Shown: positions 36,201 through 44,144 of the stretch, in pieces
How positions within the stretch are numbered: position 1 is the first letter of the stretch
Layout of the letters: each line of letters opens with the position of its first letter
DNA from: Strongyloides papillosus
Lineage: Eukaryota; Nematoda; Chromadorea; Rhabditida; Strongyloididae
Length of the DNA: 64,000 bases
Assembly: GCA_005656395.1 (NCBI GenBank)
Contig: SRSI01000038.1
Coordinates: forward strand, 682,001-746,000
Reading direction: 5' to 3'
The notes under the pieces: generated by a model
What the model was told of the DNA's origin: nothing
The model's database searches: none
What the model saw: the letters and a program-made list of their open reading frames with translations, nothing else
Position numbers and translations under genes: made by a program

Positions 36201-37067
36201 CACTTCCTCCTTTCCTTCTCTTCATTAATTGCTTCAATTTTAATTCTTAGCTTCTTTATTTTCTTTTTCAGGTTAAGTTCACTCTTTGAAATTCTTTTCT
36301 TTGGAGTACATGATCCGGTATTTTCAGACCTCAGTACTAGTCCAGCAGTCAGTATCAATTTCTTGATTGTCTTTCTACTTTTAGCTGTGTTGAAATCTTT
36401 GTACCGCTCAATCCAATTCATTAATATTTGATCAATTAACTTTATCTTTGGATGATTCATGTTTACCCTGAATTTCACAAGTTTCTTAGGACCCTTATTT
36501 TTGCAAACTGAATCGAACAATTTATTAAATTTTATATTTAACATTTTCATTGTTTCATCTAAACAATTTTGCTCATCATTGGCCGCATTACCATCGTTGT
36601 ACTGCGTCACGTCAGTTCGCGTTTGCATGATTGTTTTTCCATTGTCATCATTTTCTTTACCATTTTCTTTTGAATTTGAAATTGAAGTTGTTGGTGTAAG
36701 TTTGACTTCTTTTACAAAGTTTCTTTCTTTTCCATATTTACTTTTCAATGCTAGTGCAGTTCGCCCTGGAAATTCTTTAGTTAAGATCTCCCATGTTTCT
36801 TTTTTAGAGCCTAATTCATTTACTCTATATACTAGCCTTTCAATATCATCATTTGTCCATTTCGTCGTCATTTTTAGTTAATTAATAGTTGATTATTGGT
36901 TATTTAGCTGGTTGATTATTACCACTGTCTACCTTTCGCTCATTGGCACTTGGAGGATTCCAAAAATTTGAAAATTTACCGGATAGCAGACTGTATCTTT
37001 AGTATAGACGGAAAATATTCAGAAGAAAATAAAAACCGTCAGCTCACCAGCTCGACAAAAGATATGT
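33256..37067 (-). mobile_element. Full-length R4/Dong-like non-LTR retrotransposon inside a tRNA-Glu gene
   Basis: A 3812-bp element on the minus strand, flanked by the 10-bp target-site duplication ATGTGGTCTA (33246-33255 and 37068-37077), which is itself part of a tRNA-Glu gene. It has a 5' UTR of about 196 nt, one uninterrupted reading frame of 1160 codons and a 3' UTR of about 133 nt ending in an A-rich tail. Both junctions are sharp, so it is neither 5'-truncated nor rearranged. Intact frame and intact duplication suggest a recent insertion. Members of the restriction-like-endonuclease class often target one gene family; here the target is the D arm/A box of tRNA-Glu. Confidence 0.9.
33389..36871 (-). 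CDS. Non-LTR retrotransposon ORF: Myb domain, reverse transcriptase, CCHC finger, restriction-like endonuclease
   Basis: Single polyprotein of 1160 residues that would nick the target and prime reverse transcription from it. The N-terminus (about 4-50) is a Myb/SANT-like DNA-binding domain with spaced W and F residues. The reverse transcriptase spans about 350-700 and contains WIDFSKAFD near residue 510, QGDSLSPILF, and the catalytic FMDDIKLYS near 615; the FMDD form and the KLY tail fit the R4/Dong clade. Near residue 950 there is a Cys-Cys-His-Cys finger beginning CRKC. The C-terminus has the restriction-like endonuclease signature KPDLYLH with EVSV about 15 residues on (about 1032-1050). 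No frameshift or internal stop is present. The ATG at 36871 is the first one downstream of the 5' junction. Clade assignment is from motif memory, not a tree. Confidence 0.93.
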   Translation of the reverse strand: MTTKWTNDDIERLVYRVNELGSKKETWEILTKEFPGRTALALKSKYGKERNFVKEVKLTPTTSISNSKENGKENDDNGKTIMQTRTDVTQYNDGNAANDEQNCLDETMKMLNIKFNKLFDSVCKNKGPKKLVKFRVNMNHPKIKLIDQILMNWIERYKDFNTAKSRKTIKKLILTAGLVLRSENTGSCTPKKRISKSELNLKKKIKKLRIKIEAINEEKERRKCKANGSAPPKPKHNPKLLYKEMNKKKVKLDHLHCQTEEMIKHLENEYEQKRIGNEKLNVRRNFELNPSIKVLKTEGESYDGKEEELLMEDAIQFYHELYSEGQPPSKTPILDEYEQHVKKNYRNIPEMLSKDRIREIVALKVKYSANFKAAGVDLIPTFCYKYFKSALNYLQDWVYGILNKEIRIMKSDCIGRTILLFKSGCRKQPQNYRPITMMPTDYKILTGTIAEILSEQIGPDFISREQLAIRRNVNGTLEGLVIDKCIIASTTFRASERKTGTQLCTSWIDFSKAFDSIYRSSLHRIVDMLPINSYIKDLLKEITKKWQSQLVLNNRNSGNEVNGNMFQIRRGILQGDSLSPILFVLVLNAASFKLNQQNKIKLRQKLKKNLEMNHQSFMDDIKLYSDDVSTMNKLKQILHSYGHEVGLQMNQKKCSDLVIDAKNPKAETEIESQLPFPVNKDGYKYLGLTQTTFDLNKICMASLQEKILPNVSKIFSSKLSVRQMKNLFNSTIVPASNYIATNIQSKQKINGLLNDLEKLDTKIRSIMEKNNVKFYSTSTARLYIDESDGGYGMKSLRSEAAISYINKSLYIVFNERLEPLLELYQMMTSKGNQNPLNNASKLAEIFKFKLNFSKPNEVTINGIQINSLKEARTKVKEIIRKHENDKWLQDWGKSMKYAKTFIELKDRIELPYMKTNVSAMTFRNTYGAAEEQLFTNTHVQADRKYEGKCRKCKVAQETCYHILSCCDAWVGTLYVERHNRIARLIYEELCRKYKLKVPKVNEKIPLLLENDEVCLRWNYTIPASTSIYHRKPDLYLHLKKEGKIFLIEVSVNALKNILRQRKLKLARYSVNGEKLLKFEEVDTVKAGNNIKKDLESRMKCSVEIIPIIVGNLGEWLMEFDVYLEKLKLDVRMKQRMSAISIHTANRIIKRHLCVAPEKLI

Positions 37068-37135
37068 ATGTGGTCTAGTGGTTAGAATTCGTGGTTTTCA
37101 CCCACGCGGCCCGGGTCCGATTCCCGGCATGGGAA
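37068..37135 (+). pseudogene. Main part of the interrupted tRNA-Glu (TTC) gene
   Basis: This fragment keeps the A box TGGTCTAGTGG, the anticodon stem CGTGG/CCACG with anticodon TTC, the T arm and the 3' acceptor CATGGGA. The first four acceptor bases are missing: in place of TCCCATG the sequence reads ATGTATG, of which the first four belong to the retrotransposon 5' end. The acceptor stem therefore cannot close fully. The T loop reads GGTCCGA where GGTTCGA is expected, a B-box change that may predate or follow the insertion. Joining it to the 33242-33255 fragment at the duplication accounts for the complete tRNA-Glu outline. Confidence 0.88.
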
Positions 37136-38288
37136 GTTTTTTCCATTTAATATCACCAAAATATTATTTGCAAAATTTTTGGTTGAAATATAAAGTTGTC
37201 CATAAGTAGTTCTCCGGATATTAATATCTAAAATTTCTTCTGTATTTAATCTAAAATTTATATATCATAGTCATTTTGCAGTTAAAATTCATACAAATAT
37301 AATTTTTAAATTTCACAACGATATTGTAATTTTAAGCGGAGTTATAGATCATCAAAATTCAGCTACGTTCATCAACTTGAATTGAATATAACCTTTTAAA
37401 TTGTGGTTATTTAAATGTAAATTTTTATACCAAATAATAATAGCAAACAAAGTTCAATAAGTTTTGAAAGTGTTTAAATCGTATTTTTTTAAATACCCTA
37501 TGGTTATTAAGAAAAATTATTCAAACTATTAAACCTATGATTTTTGCTTTTCTATTGATAATAAATAATAAAATAAATTTATATTCTAATTTTTACTATT
37601 AACATGTTCATAACTAATTTTAACTGACTTTCTATTTAAAAGAATAATATTCCACTAATTTAATTAAAACTTAAATAACAAACATTTAAATTAACAATAT
37701 AATGGCTTTATTAACAAAGCATTGTTCAAGTTTTGAGTTGCTCTAACTTTTAATAAAATTGACATAATTATAAGATTTTAATCTAAATTTTTAAATTGCA
37801 TTATTTTCTATGTATAAAATTTCATTAAAAGTAGTAAATTAAAATTAAATAAATAAACATTTTTTAATTATGATTAGTATTACGCTATCATCAAATGTAG
37901 TATATCAATTCTTAATTATTGAATGAAAATTTAAATATTTTAAATTCAAATGTTAAATATATATTCAAATATATTATTATTTCAAGATGATAAATAAGCA
38001 TGTTTTCTCTTAATAAAAAAAATTGTGCTTCACATTTATTTGTGTTTTATTAGTTGAATTTTCTAAACAATTATTTAAGAAAATATGGACGGTTATTTTT
38101 CTACAATGAGTGCGAAATAAGGGTAAAAATTTATTTAAATATTAACTTGACTATTATAGTAAGCTACTAGTTGTTTTATTTCAATTTGTTATTTACATTT
38201 ATTAAACTAAAAAATTAGCAGTTTTAAAAAACTATTTACTTCAAATAATTACTATTTCCACAAATAATATAAAAAGGTTCAGAGGATA
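37136..38288. other. Intergenic AT-rich stretch
   Basis: Nothing recognised between tRNA-Glu and tRNA-Ser. Confidence 0.4.
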
Positions 38289-38370
38289 GCCTTGATGCCA
38301 GAGTGGTTAATGGGACAGACTTGAAATCTGTTGGGCTCTGCCCGCGTAGGTTCGAATCCTGCTCAAGGCG
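38289..38370 (+). tRNA. tRNA-Ser (TGA)
   Basis: Class II tRNA of 82 nt. The acceptor GCCTTGA/TCAAGGC is perfect, the anticodon stem ACAGA/TCTGT encloses CTTGAAA (anticodon TGA), there is a short variable arm, and the T arm has GGTTCGAATCC. The discriminator is G, as in the tRNA-Ser at 2000-2081. Confidence 0.95.
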
Positions 38371-38705
38371 TTTATTTTTCTATTTTGTTAAAGTATTTTA
38401 CCATAAGTATTAAATATATAAAGAATTTTTGTTATTATGTTTCTTAGTCGTAAAACAATTATTTAACTTTTACTATAATAGTATTATTTTTAAGAATAAC
38501 AAAACAGTACACAGAAATTTTCTATCTAAAAACTTTTATTATATTATATTAATTATAATTGAGAGTATTTTAATCACACTATATATTTATTGAGAAAGTT
38601 ATTATAGTATATAGAGAAATATCAAAAGTAGTAGACAATAAATGAAAAATTTTATATTCTAAAAAATGTAATTGACTCTTCCAATTATAATAATTTGAAA
38701 AAGAA

Positions 38706-38778
38706 AGCCCTCCAGGGGGCTCGAACCCCTGACCGTTAGATTAAAAGTCTAACGCTCTACCAACTGAGCTAGGAAGGC
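38706..38778 (-). tRNA. tRNA-Lys (TTT)
   Basis: Minus-strand cloverleaf. The acceptor GCCTTCC pairs with GGAGGGC through one T-G pair, the anticodon stem TTAGA/TCTAA encloses CTTTTAA (anticodon TTT), and the T arm has GGTTCGAGCCC. The base after the acceptor is U, as in the tRNA-Arg gene of this cluster. Confidence 0.93.
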
Positions 38779-40157
38779 TACGGTGAGGGCAACTTTCTTC
38801 TCCATAAAACATTTTACCAAACTGACTAAACTTCATCAACCTCTATTAATATTCACTAATGTTATTTTAGTTGTTTAATAAATTTTATGGCTATATAGAT
38901 GTATTTTTAATAAAATAATGAATATTAATTTTAATTAGATGAAATATTTTTACATCTATTTAGTTTAATTTCCATTTAACTTATTATCTACATTTATACC
39001 TTATTTTAAAAACGTACTGGTATTTTAAAATTACAAAATAGTTTATTACGATATTTGTTGTGAATGACAACTTCGATGACAATTCTAATGACTTTGCGGC
39101 TATAAAAAAGTAATTTTTACCGATGTTAGTTAGTTTTTAAAATAAAAGTTTCTATATTGTCATTTTTTTTATTTTATAAAAATGGATGATCTTAACAATA
39201 TTACAAACAATAACAAAATATAGAAAAAAAACTTAATAAGATCTATCAAATAATTAAATCAGGGTAGTATTTCGCAAAGAGTTATAAAATATTATTTCCC
39301 GTGACTTTAAAAAATTGAACACACATAAGAAAAAGATTAGCAAATGAATGAAAAAAAAATAACCATAGATATTCTCTTATTTAATTTAAATTTTTCATAG
39401 TAGATTTTTTAAATTTTTAGAAGAAAATTGATTTTGTTTTAAAACATTAGTGGGAATTCTAAAAATTATATTTTAAAAAAAATTATTCCTTTAAGTAAAA
39501 ATTGAAATTGAATTTGTTATTTATACATTAGTAACAATAGTATTGTAGAAAAAGTTCTTTATCATATACTGTTTTTGTCACTTCGTAATCGAATTAATAA
39601 AGTGTATTTATTAATCTTTTTATTTTTATAAAGCTTCTACAAACCAATTTAAAAGAATTTTTTCGTATTTTTTTATTTGAATAGTAAAAAAAAGTAATTA
39701 GCATATGAATTGTTATATTACAAAAGTAAAAAATATGTTTTTTTTAACATTCATATAATTGAAACTGCTTTAAATATTATTATTCTCCAAAATATTTATA
39801 TTTAAAAAATGATAGTTAATTAAAAAATTTATTTATATAAAAAATTAACTTATTTTACATAAAGAGTATAAAAAGAGTTATTTATATTATCATGTTGATA
39901 AAAGTTTCATAAAAAAAAGTTCTATCATGATAATTTTTTCATTAAATTATCAAAAATACTTTTATTCAATATTGCTTTACAACATTTAGGACCAATCTTT
40001 AGAGTATGGGTCCCCTTCATGTATATCGTAAAATATGTCATTTTTTTTGGCAGTAAAAAGTATTTATGTAATATAAATGAATAAAAAACTATATCTAGTA
40101 GCATTTAGTAGTATTTGCAGCAAATTTTTTTCGCATTATTTGTGTTTCTGAGTATTA
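38779..40157. other. Intergenic AT-rich stretch
   Basis: Nothing recognised between tRNA-Lys and the mariner relic. Confidence 0.4.
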
Positions 40158-41043
40158 TTAGGTTGTCGCAAAAGTTCTGTTGTATTTTTACGATCATTTT
40201 TAGTCATCAAAAAAATATAATTATAATTGATATAAAATTGAGCTATTATAATAATTAGATAGTACCACTTCTTAACTTTATAATTCGTATAATCACAATT
40301 TGTTACACCGTCTATGCTACATTTTCTTTTGCTAAAAGTGGATGTGGTCAGAAGTCATTTTTAACACTATATTTTCTAAGAGCTCCAACTAAGACAATTG
40401 ACAACTGACGATTTTAAAAATTTATGTGGAGCATTAGAAGAAGATGTAGTAGATGCGGTAACTATGTTAAGATCGTTTTCAAAATTCCAAGACAAAGAAA
40501 CGAATCTTGAAAATGAAGCATGCATTTGTATGGTTTCAGCTTCGAATGAAGAGTTTTGAGATTCTATGATTTCTAAACTACTTTTAATAACGTTTATTGT
40601 AAAATTCTATTAAAATTAAACAAAAAAATCCTAGAAAAAATTATGAAATTCGAGAAATGACAAAAATGTTGTTCTTCAAAATAACGACATGTGACATTGA
40701 AGACTCGAAAAATTCTGGATAGGAGAAGTTATGAATTACTTTCGCACACAACATATTCTCCAGATGTTTTTCTTTCTAATCACTATCTACCCTTATCACT
40801 ACATAACTTCTAGGACGGTAGATACTTCACTAAAGTTGGTGAGGCAAATGTTGGTTTTTTCGAAACTTTCTTCAAAAAGGATGGGAAATTCTTCACATCT
40901 GGGATCGATAAAGTGTCTAATAAATGGAGACTAGTTGTAGATTATATTTAATAAAATATTGTAAATTAGACATATTTCTTATTAAAATTACAATCATTTA
41001 AAAATTTCGTAAAAAATACGACAGAACTTTTGCGACAACCTAA
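40158..41043 (+). mobile_element. Dead mariner transposon
   Basis: Termini TTAGGTTGTCGCAAAAGTTC (40158) and its complement ending at 41043 form a nearly perfect ~30-bp inverted repeat flanked by TA on both sides. TTAGGTTG is the classic mariner terminus. The 886-bp length is below the ~1.3 kb of complete elements. The interior carries decayed transposase sequence on the plus strand. Confidence 0.93.
40390..40951 (+). pseudogene. Mariner transposase relic
   Basis: The C-terminal part is readable from about 40757: SPDVFLSNHYLPLSLHNF, then an in-frame TAG, then DGRYFTKVGEA, FFKKDGKFFTSGID and KWRLVVDYI before the final stop. This matches the last catalytic block and tail of mariner transposases, with SPD in the usual place. 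The middle of the gene is deleted or scrambled and the upstream frame is broken. Confidence 0.85.
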
Positions 41044-42386
41044 TATTTTGCCTACAATGATAAGTTGTTGTTTTTCTAAATCTTTATTTGTTTGTACAAC
41101 CAATTTTTTTTGGCCAGTTTGTTTTTTTAGCAGTAAGCTATTGTACAATTGTGTTTTTTAAGCTGTTTCGCAAATTTGTTGCTAAGTTAGTTTTTTTTAA
41201 AATTTTTTACCAAAATATTTTATTATTTTAATAAAAATAATAAGATTTATTTGTAATTATTTAAATTTATTTTGTCATAATTTTATGAATTTTTTGAAGA
41301 TAGTACATTATTTTCGTTAATATTTTGTTAAAGCTTAAGCGTTGCATTCACTAATAGGCATTGCTGTCGTTAATCACCTCATATAGGGAATAGAGTTAAA
41401 TAGTAAACGAAACTAACTCATTAATACAATTTTATGTTAATGAATTGCTTGAAAGTTATCTAGTAAATCTTTGTTTATTATAGATGCAGTGAGACTACAT
41501 CTTTTTATTAATGTGAACTGATATAAATGAAATTTAAATAAAGTAATTGATATATTTTGAATATGAATTTTAAATATTATTTAAATTAGTATCTTATTAT
41601 ACTTTATATAAGTCTTGTAATTTTTAAAAAGGGTACATAAAATTTTAAAGTTATTATTATGTTTATGTCATGAACCAAAAAGATCAACTAGTAAACTTTA
41701 TTTTTATTGGTATGTGTACATAAAAAAAACGTACAATAAACAATAGCATATAATAATATAATAATTATATATTTTTTTTAAGTTAAGTTGATAGTTTACT
41801 TAGACTTTTCATCATTTTTAAATTTTACGTACATTTGTATATTGTTTACTGACTTTTAACTTCTTTTAATTTAAAAAAAATGCACTTTAAAATTTTTTGA
41901 AAATTTAAATTCTTAAAAATAGCTTATCATTAGTTCTAATATGTTTTTATTATATAAAAGATATTTTTAAAACATCTAAGGTTTAAACATTTAAATAAGA
42001 AGGTTTAACAAATGTAAAAGATCTTTTTACTGCCAAATTCCTTTTTTTCTATCAAACCCTTTATTTTTTTTATAAAATACCTCGTTTTACATAATTTTTA
42101 TTTATTTTAAATAAAAAAAAATTCTAGAAATTTTCCTTTATTAAAGTTTTAAAAATATTTTTAAATTTACAAAAATGACAGAAAAAACAATATTATTTAT
42201 TCATAATTAATCTTAACAATAATAAAATATTGTTTTATCACATTTACTATTTAAAAAGTTAGGAAGAACGTATTCTTAAGATACTTTATATTTACTTATG
42301 GATAGAAAAAGTCGTTTATATGTACTTTTTTGACGATTTTTCAACAAAATAATTTTAGTTGTAAGAAGAAAATTTTTCCACGCCCA
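41044..42386. other. Intergenic AT-rich stretch
   Basis: Nothing recognised between the mariner relic and the tRNA-Val pair. Confidence 0.4.
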
Positions 42387-42460
42387 GGTCGTATGGTGTA
42401 GTCGGTTATCACGTCTGCTTTACACGCAGAAGGTCGCCGGTTCGAACCCGGCTATGGCCA
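42387..42460 (+). tRNA. tRNA-Val (TAC)
   Basis: The acceptor GGTCGTA pairs with TATGGCC with two G-T pairs. The anticodon stem TCTGC/GCAGA encloses TTTACAC (anticodon TAC), and the T arm has GGTTCGAACCC. It is followed by TCTTTTT, a good Pol III stop. It lies 112 bp from a second, divergently oriented tRNA-Val gene. Confidence 0.94.
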
Positions 42461-42572
42461 GTCTTTTTGTAGTATTTTACACAAAAATCAAACAATTTTT
42501 ACCTTAAAAGAATAAATTTCAAAAAGTAATTTGATTTACAACAAAATAAATTTAACAATTTATCAAAAAGAA

Positions 42573-42646
42573 TGATTTCGGGCGGATTCGAACCGCCGAC
42601 CTTCTGTGTGTTAGACAGATGTGATAACCGACTACACCACGAAATC
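42573..42646 (-). tRNA. tRNA-Val (AAC)
   Basis: Minus-strand cloverleaf with a perfect acceptor GATTTCG/CGAAATC. The anticodon stem TCTGT/ACAGA encloses CTAACAC (anticodon AAC), and the T arm has GGTTCGAATCC. With the neighbour at 42387 it supplies both the inosine-type and the TAC valine readers. Confidence 0.95.
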
Positions 42647-43255
42647 TATGCTCGGGGTGATCTATTTGTCTATAGGTTTTTATTTTAATATTATTAATTT
42701 TCACTAATTTTTATTTATTTTTTTTGAATGTTTTTGATTGTTGTTGACTGTAAATTACTTAATAATTCATGTAGATGTATTCTAAACATGATAATAAATA
42801 GCAATTTAATGAAATATATCATATAAAATCGTTTAATTGCTTTCAAAATTTTTATTTATACTTTTTGAAAACTATATTAATAATAAATTTATTACGATAA
42901 TACAAAAAATAGCAAAACATGATAAAACAATAAATATAATAAAGTTTACCAAATAATTTAATCAAAATTACATTTGGCACAAAATCTTAAAATATAATTT
43001 TATGTAACAACAAAATTTTTTAAAATGGAATATTCTTAAAAAGTAAACTAACAAATATGAAGACAAAAAAGCCACAATTATTAATATTTTTCATATTCAT
43101 CTAAATTCTTCTTGGGCGTACAATTTTATTTTTAAAATATACTTAATTTTGTACACACCCACGGATGTGTGTATTTAAGTAATAATTATTTAGCATAATT
43201 GTTCATTCCTATTCTTTCTTTAAATAAATTCCTTTTCTTATCTAATATTGTTTAC
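42647..43255. other. AT-rich flank of the Gypsy-like element
   Basis: No gene. The palindromic phrase ACACACCCACGGATGTGTGT (about 43153) is the only local structure. A 5' LTR might extend into this stretch, but no partner copy supports it. Confidence 0.35.
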
Positions 43256-43265
43256 ATGGAGGTTC

Positions 43266-43332
43266 CACCGAGATCTGGTGGCGAGTAGATGGAGCAATCT
43301 GTCTACGGCTGCCAGATCTCGATGACGTGGAA
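43266..43332 (+). promoter_or_regulatory. Strong leader hairpin with short upstream ORFs
   Basis: CGAGATCTGG near 43271 pairs with CCAGATCTCG near 43314, with flanking CCAC/GTGG and an inner GTAGA/TCTAC stem, a hairpin over about 67 nt. A ten-codon frame opens at ATG 43257 through it, and a 25-codon frame opens at 43399 (MSRKDQKENEF, then a proline run). The second ends at CAAGTAAGT, which also fits a splice donor at 43472, so part of it could be a leader exon. Confidence 0.5.
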
Positions 43333-43546
43333 GAAAACCGCTACCATAAAAATTCATTAGTATAGTATGATCTTCGGAAAGATCAATCTCTCAAGGATGT
43401 CTAGAAAAGACCAAAAAGAGAACGAATTCCGTCAACCACCGCCTCCCGTGAAACCAGATAAGCCCATCAAGTAAGTTTGCCAAATGATAATCTAGTTTAT
43501 GCAGGCGCGCCCCAAATACGGAAAAAAAGGTGGGGTTGATGCGGCG

Positions 43547-43553
43547 TATAAAA
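43547..43553 (+). promoter_or_regulatory. TATA box candidate of the Gypsy-like element
   Basis: TATAAAA follows a GC-rich stretch (GATGCGGCG) about 600 bp before the gag-pol ATG. It is well placed for a transcript start near 43575 that would contain the whole hairpin array. It is inferred from position only. Confidence 0.4.
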
Positions 43554-43635
43554 AGAAAGAAAATTTCAAGTCTGATACATTCTTTTCTTTTTACCGTTTA
43601 AGTTGTTTAAAACACAACTATTGCTGCTGCTGCCG

Positions 43636-43997
43636 AATTTACTTCAAAAAGTAAATTGAAATTATTACCGTTAAAACCGTATTGACGATTCGTTTTCAAT
43701 ACTTAAAAACCTTTAAAACCATATTGACGATTCGTTGTCAATATTAAACCTTTAAAATCGTATTGACGATTAGTTGTCAATACCAAATTATCAATTAAAT
43801 CATATCGACGATTCGTTTTCGATATCAAATATCTTATACTCACATTATTGAAGATTCGTCTTCAATAAGATAAATAAACAAGTTAAAAACCGTTTATAAG
43901 ATTCGTTTTATAAACTACATAATTATCATCAATTCCATACGATTCGTCTTGTGGAACATAAATACTTATAACCACTGAATAAGCTACAAGCTTATTC
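43636..43997 (+). repeat. Array of nine hairpins, seven with a GATTCGTY-type loop
   Basis: Stem pairs: 43636-43644/43649-43657; 43679-43685/43696-43702; 43721-43728/43737-43744; 43760-43767/43776-43783; 43802-43808/43819-43825; 43845-43852/43861-43868; 43892-43899/43908-43915; 43933-43939/43950-43956; 43977-43985/43989-43997. Hairpins two to eight hold GATTCGTT, GATTAGTT or GATTCGTC in the loop. The stems differ between hairpins (GTATTGA, ATATTGAC, ATATCGA, TTATTGAA, GTTTATAA, TTCCATA), yet each pairs with its own partner. Constant loop plus changing stem indicates selection for structure in the leader of the gag-pol RNA. Confidence 0.88.
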
Positions 43998-44144
43998 TAC
44001 AACAGACTATACTATACAGTATACACACAAATAACAATATAAAGTTATACATACCAAATATAAAATATAAATAACTATTTCCAATAAGGAAATACAAAAT
44101 AGACTGATAAACAGCTAAAAAAAAAAAGTAAAGGTATTTGAACT

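Noticed and set aside
33793..36881. Plus-strand frames across the retrotransposon ORF
   Set aside because: They are shadows of the 1160-codon minus-strand frame, which has all the expected motifs.
37020..37067. Possible hammerhead-like ribozyme in the retrotransposon 5' end (CTGGTGAG)
   Set aside because: One core base differs and no GAAA partner follows at the right place.
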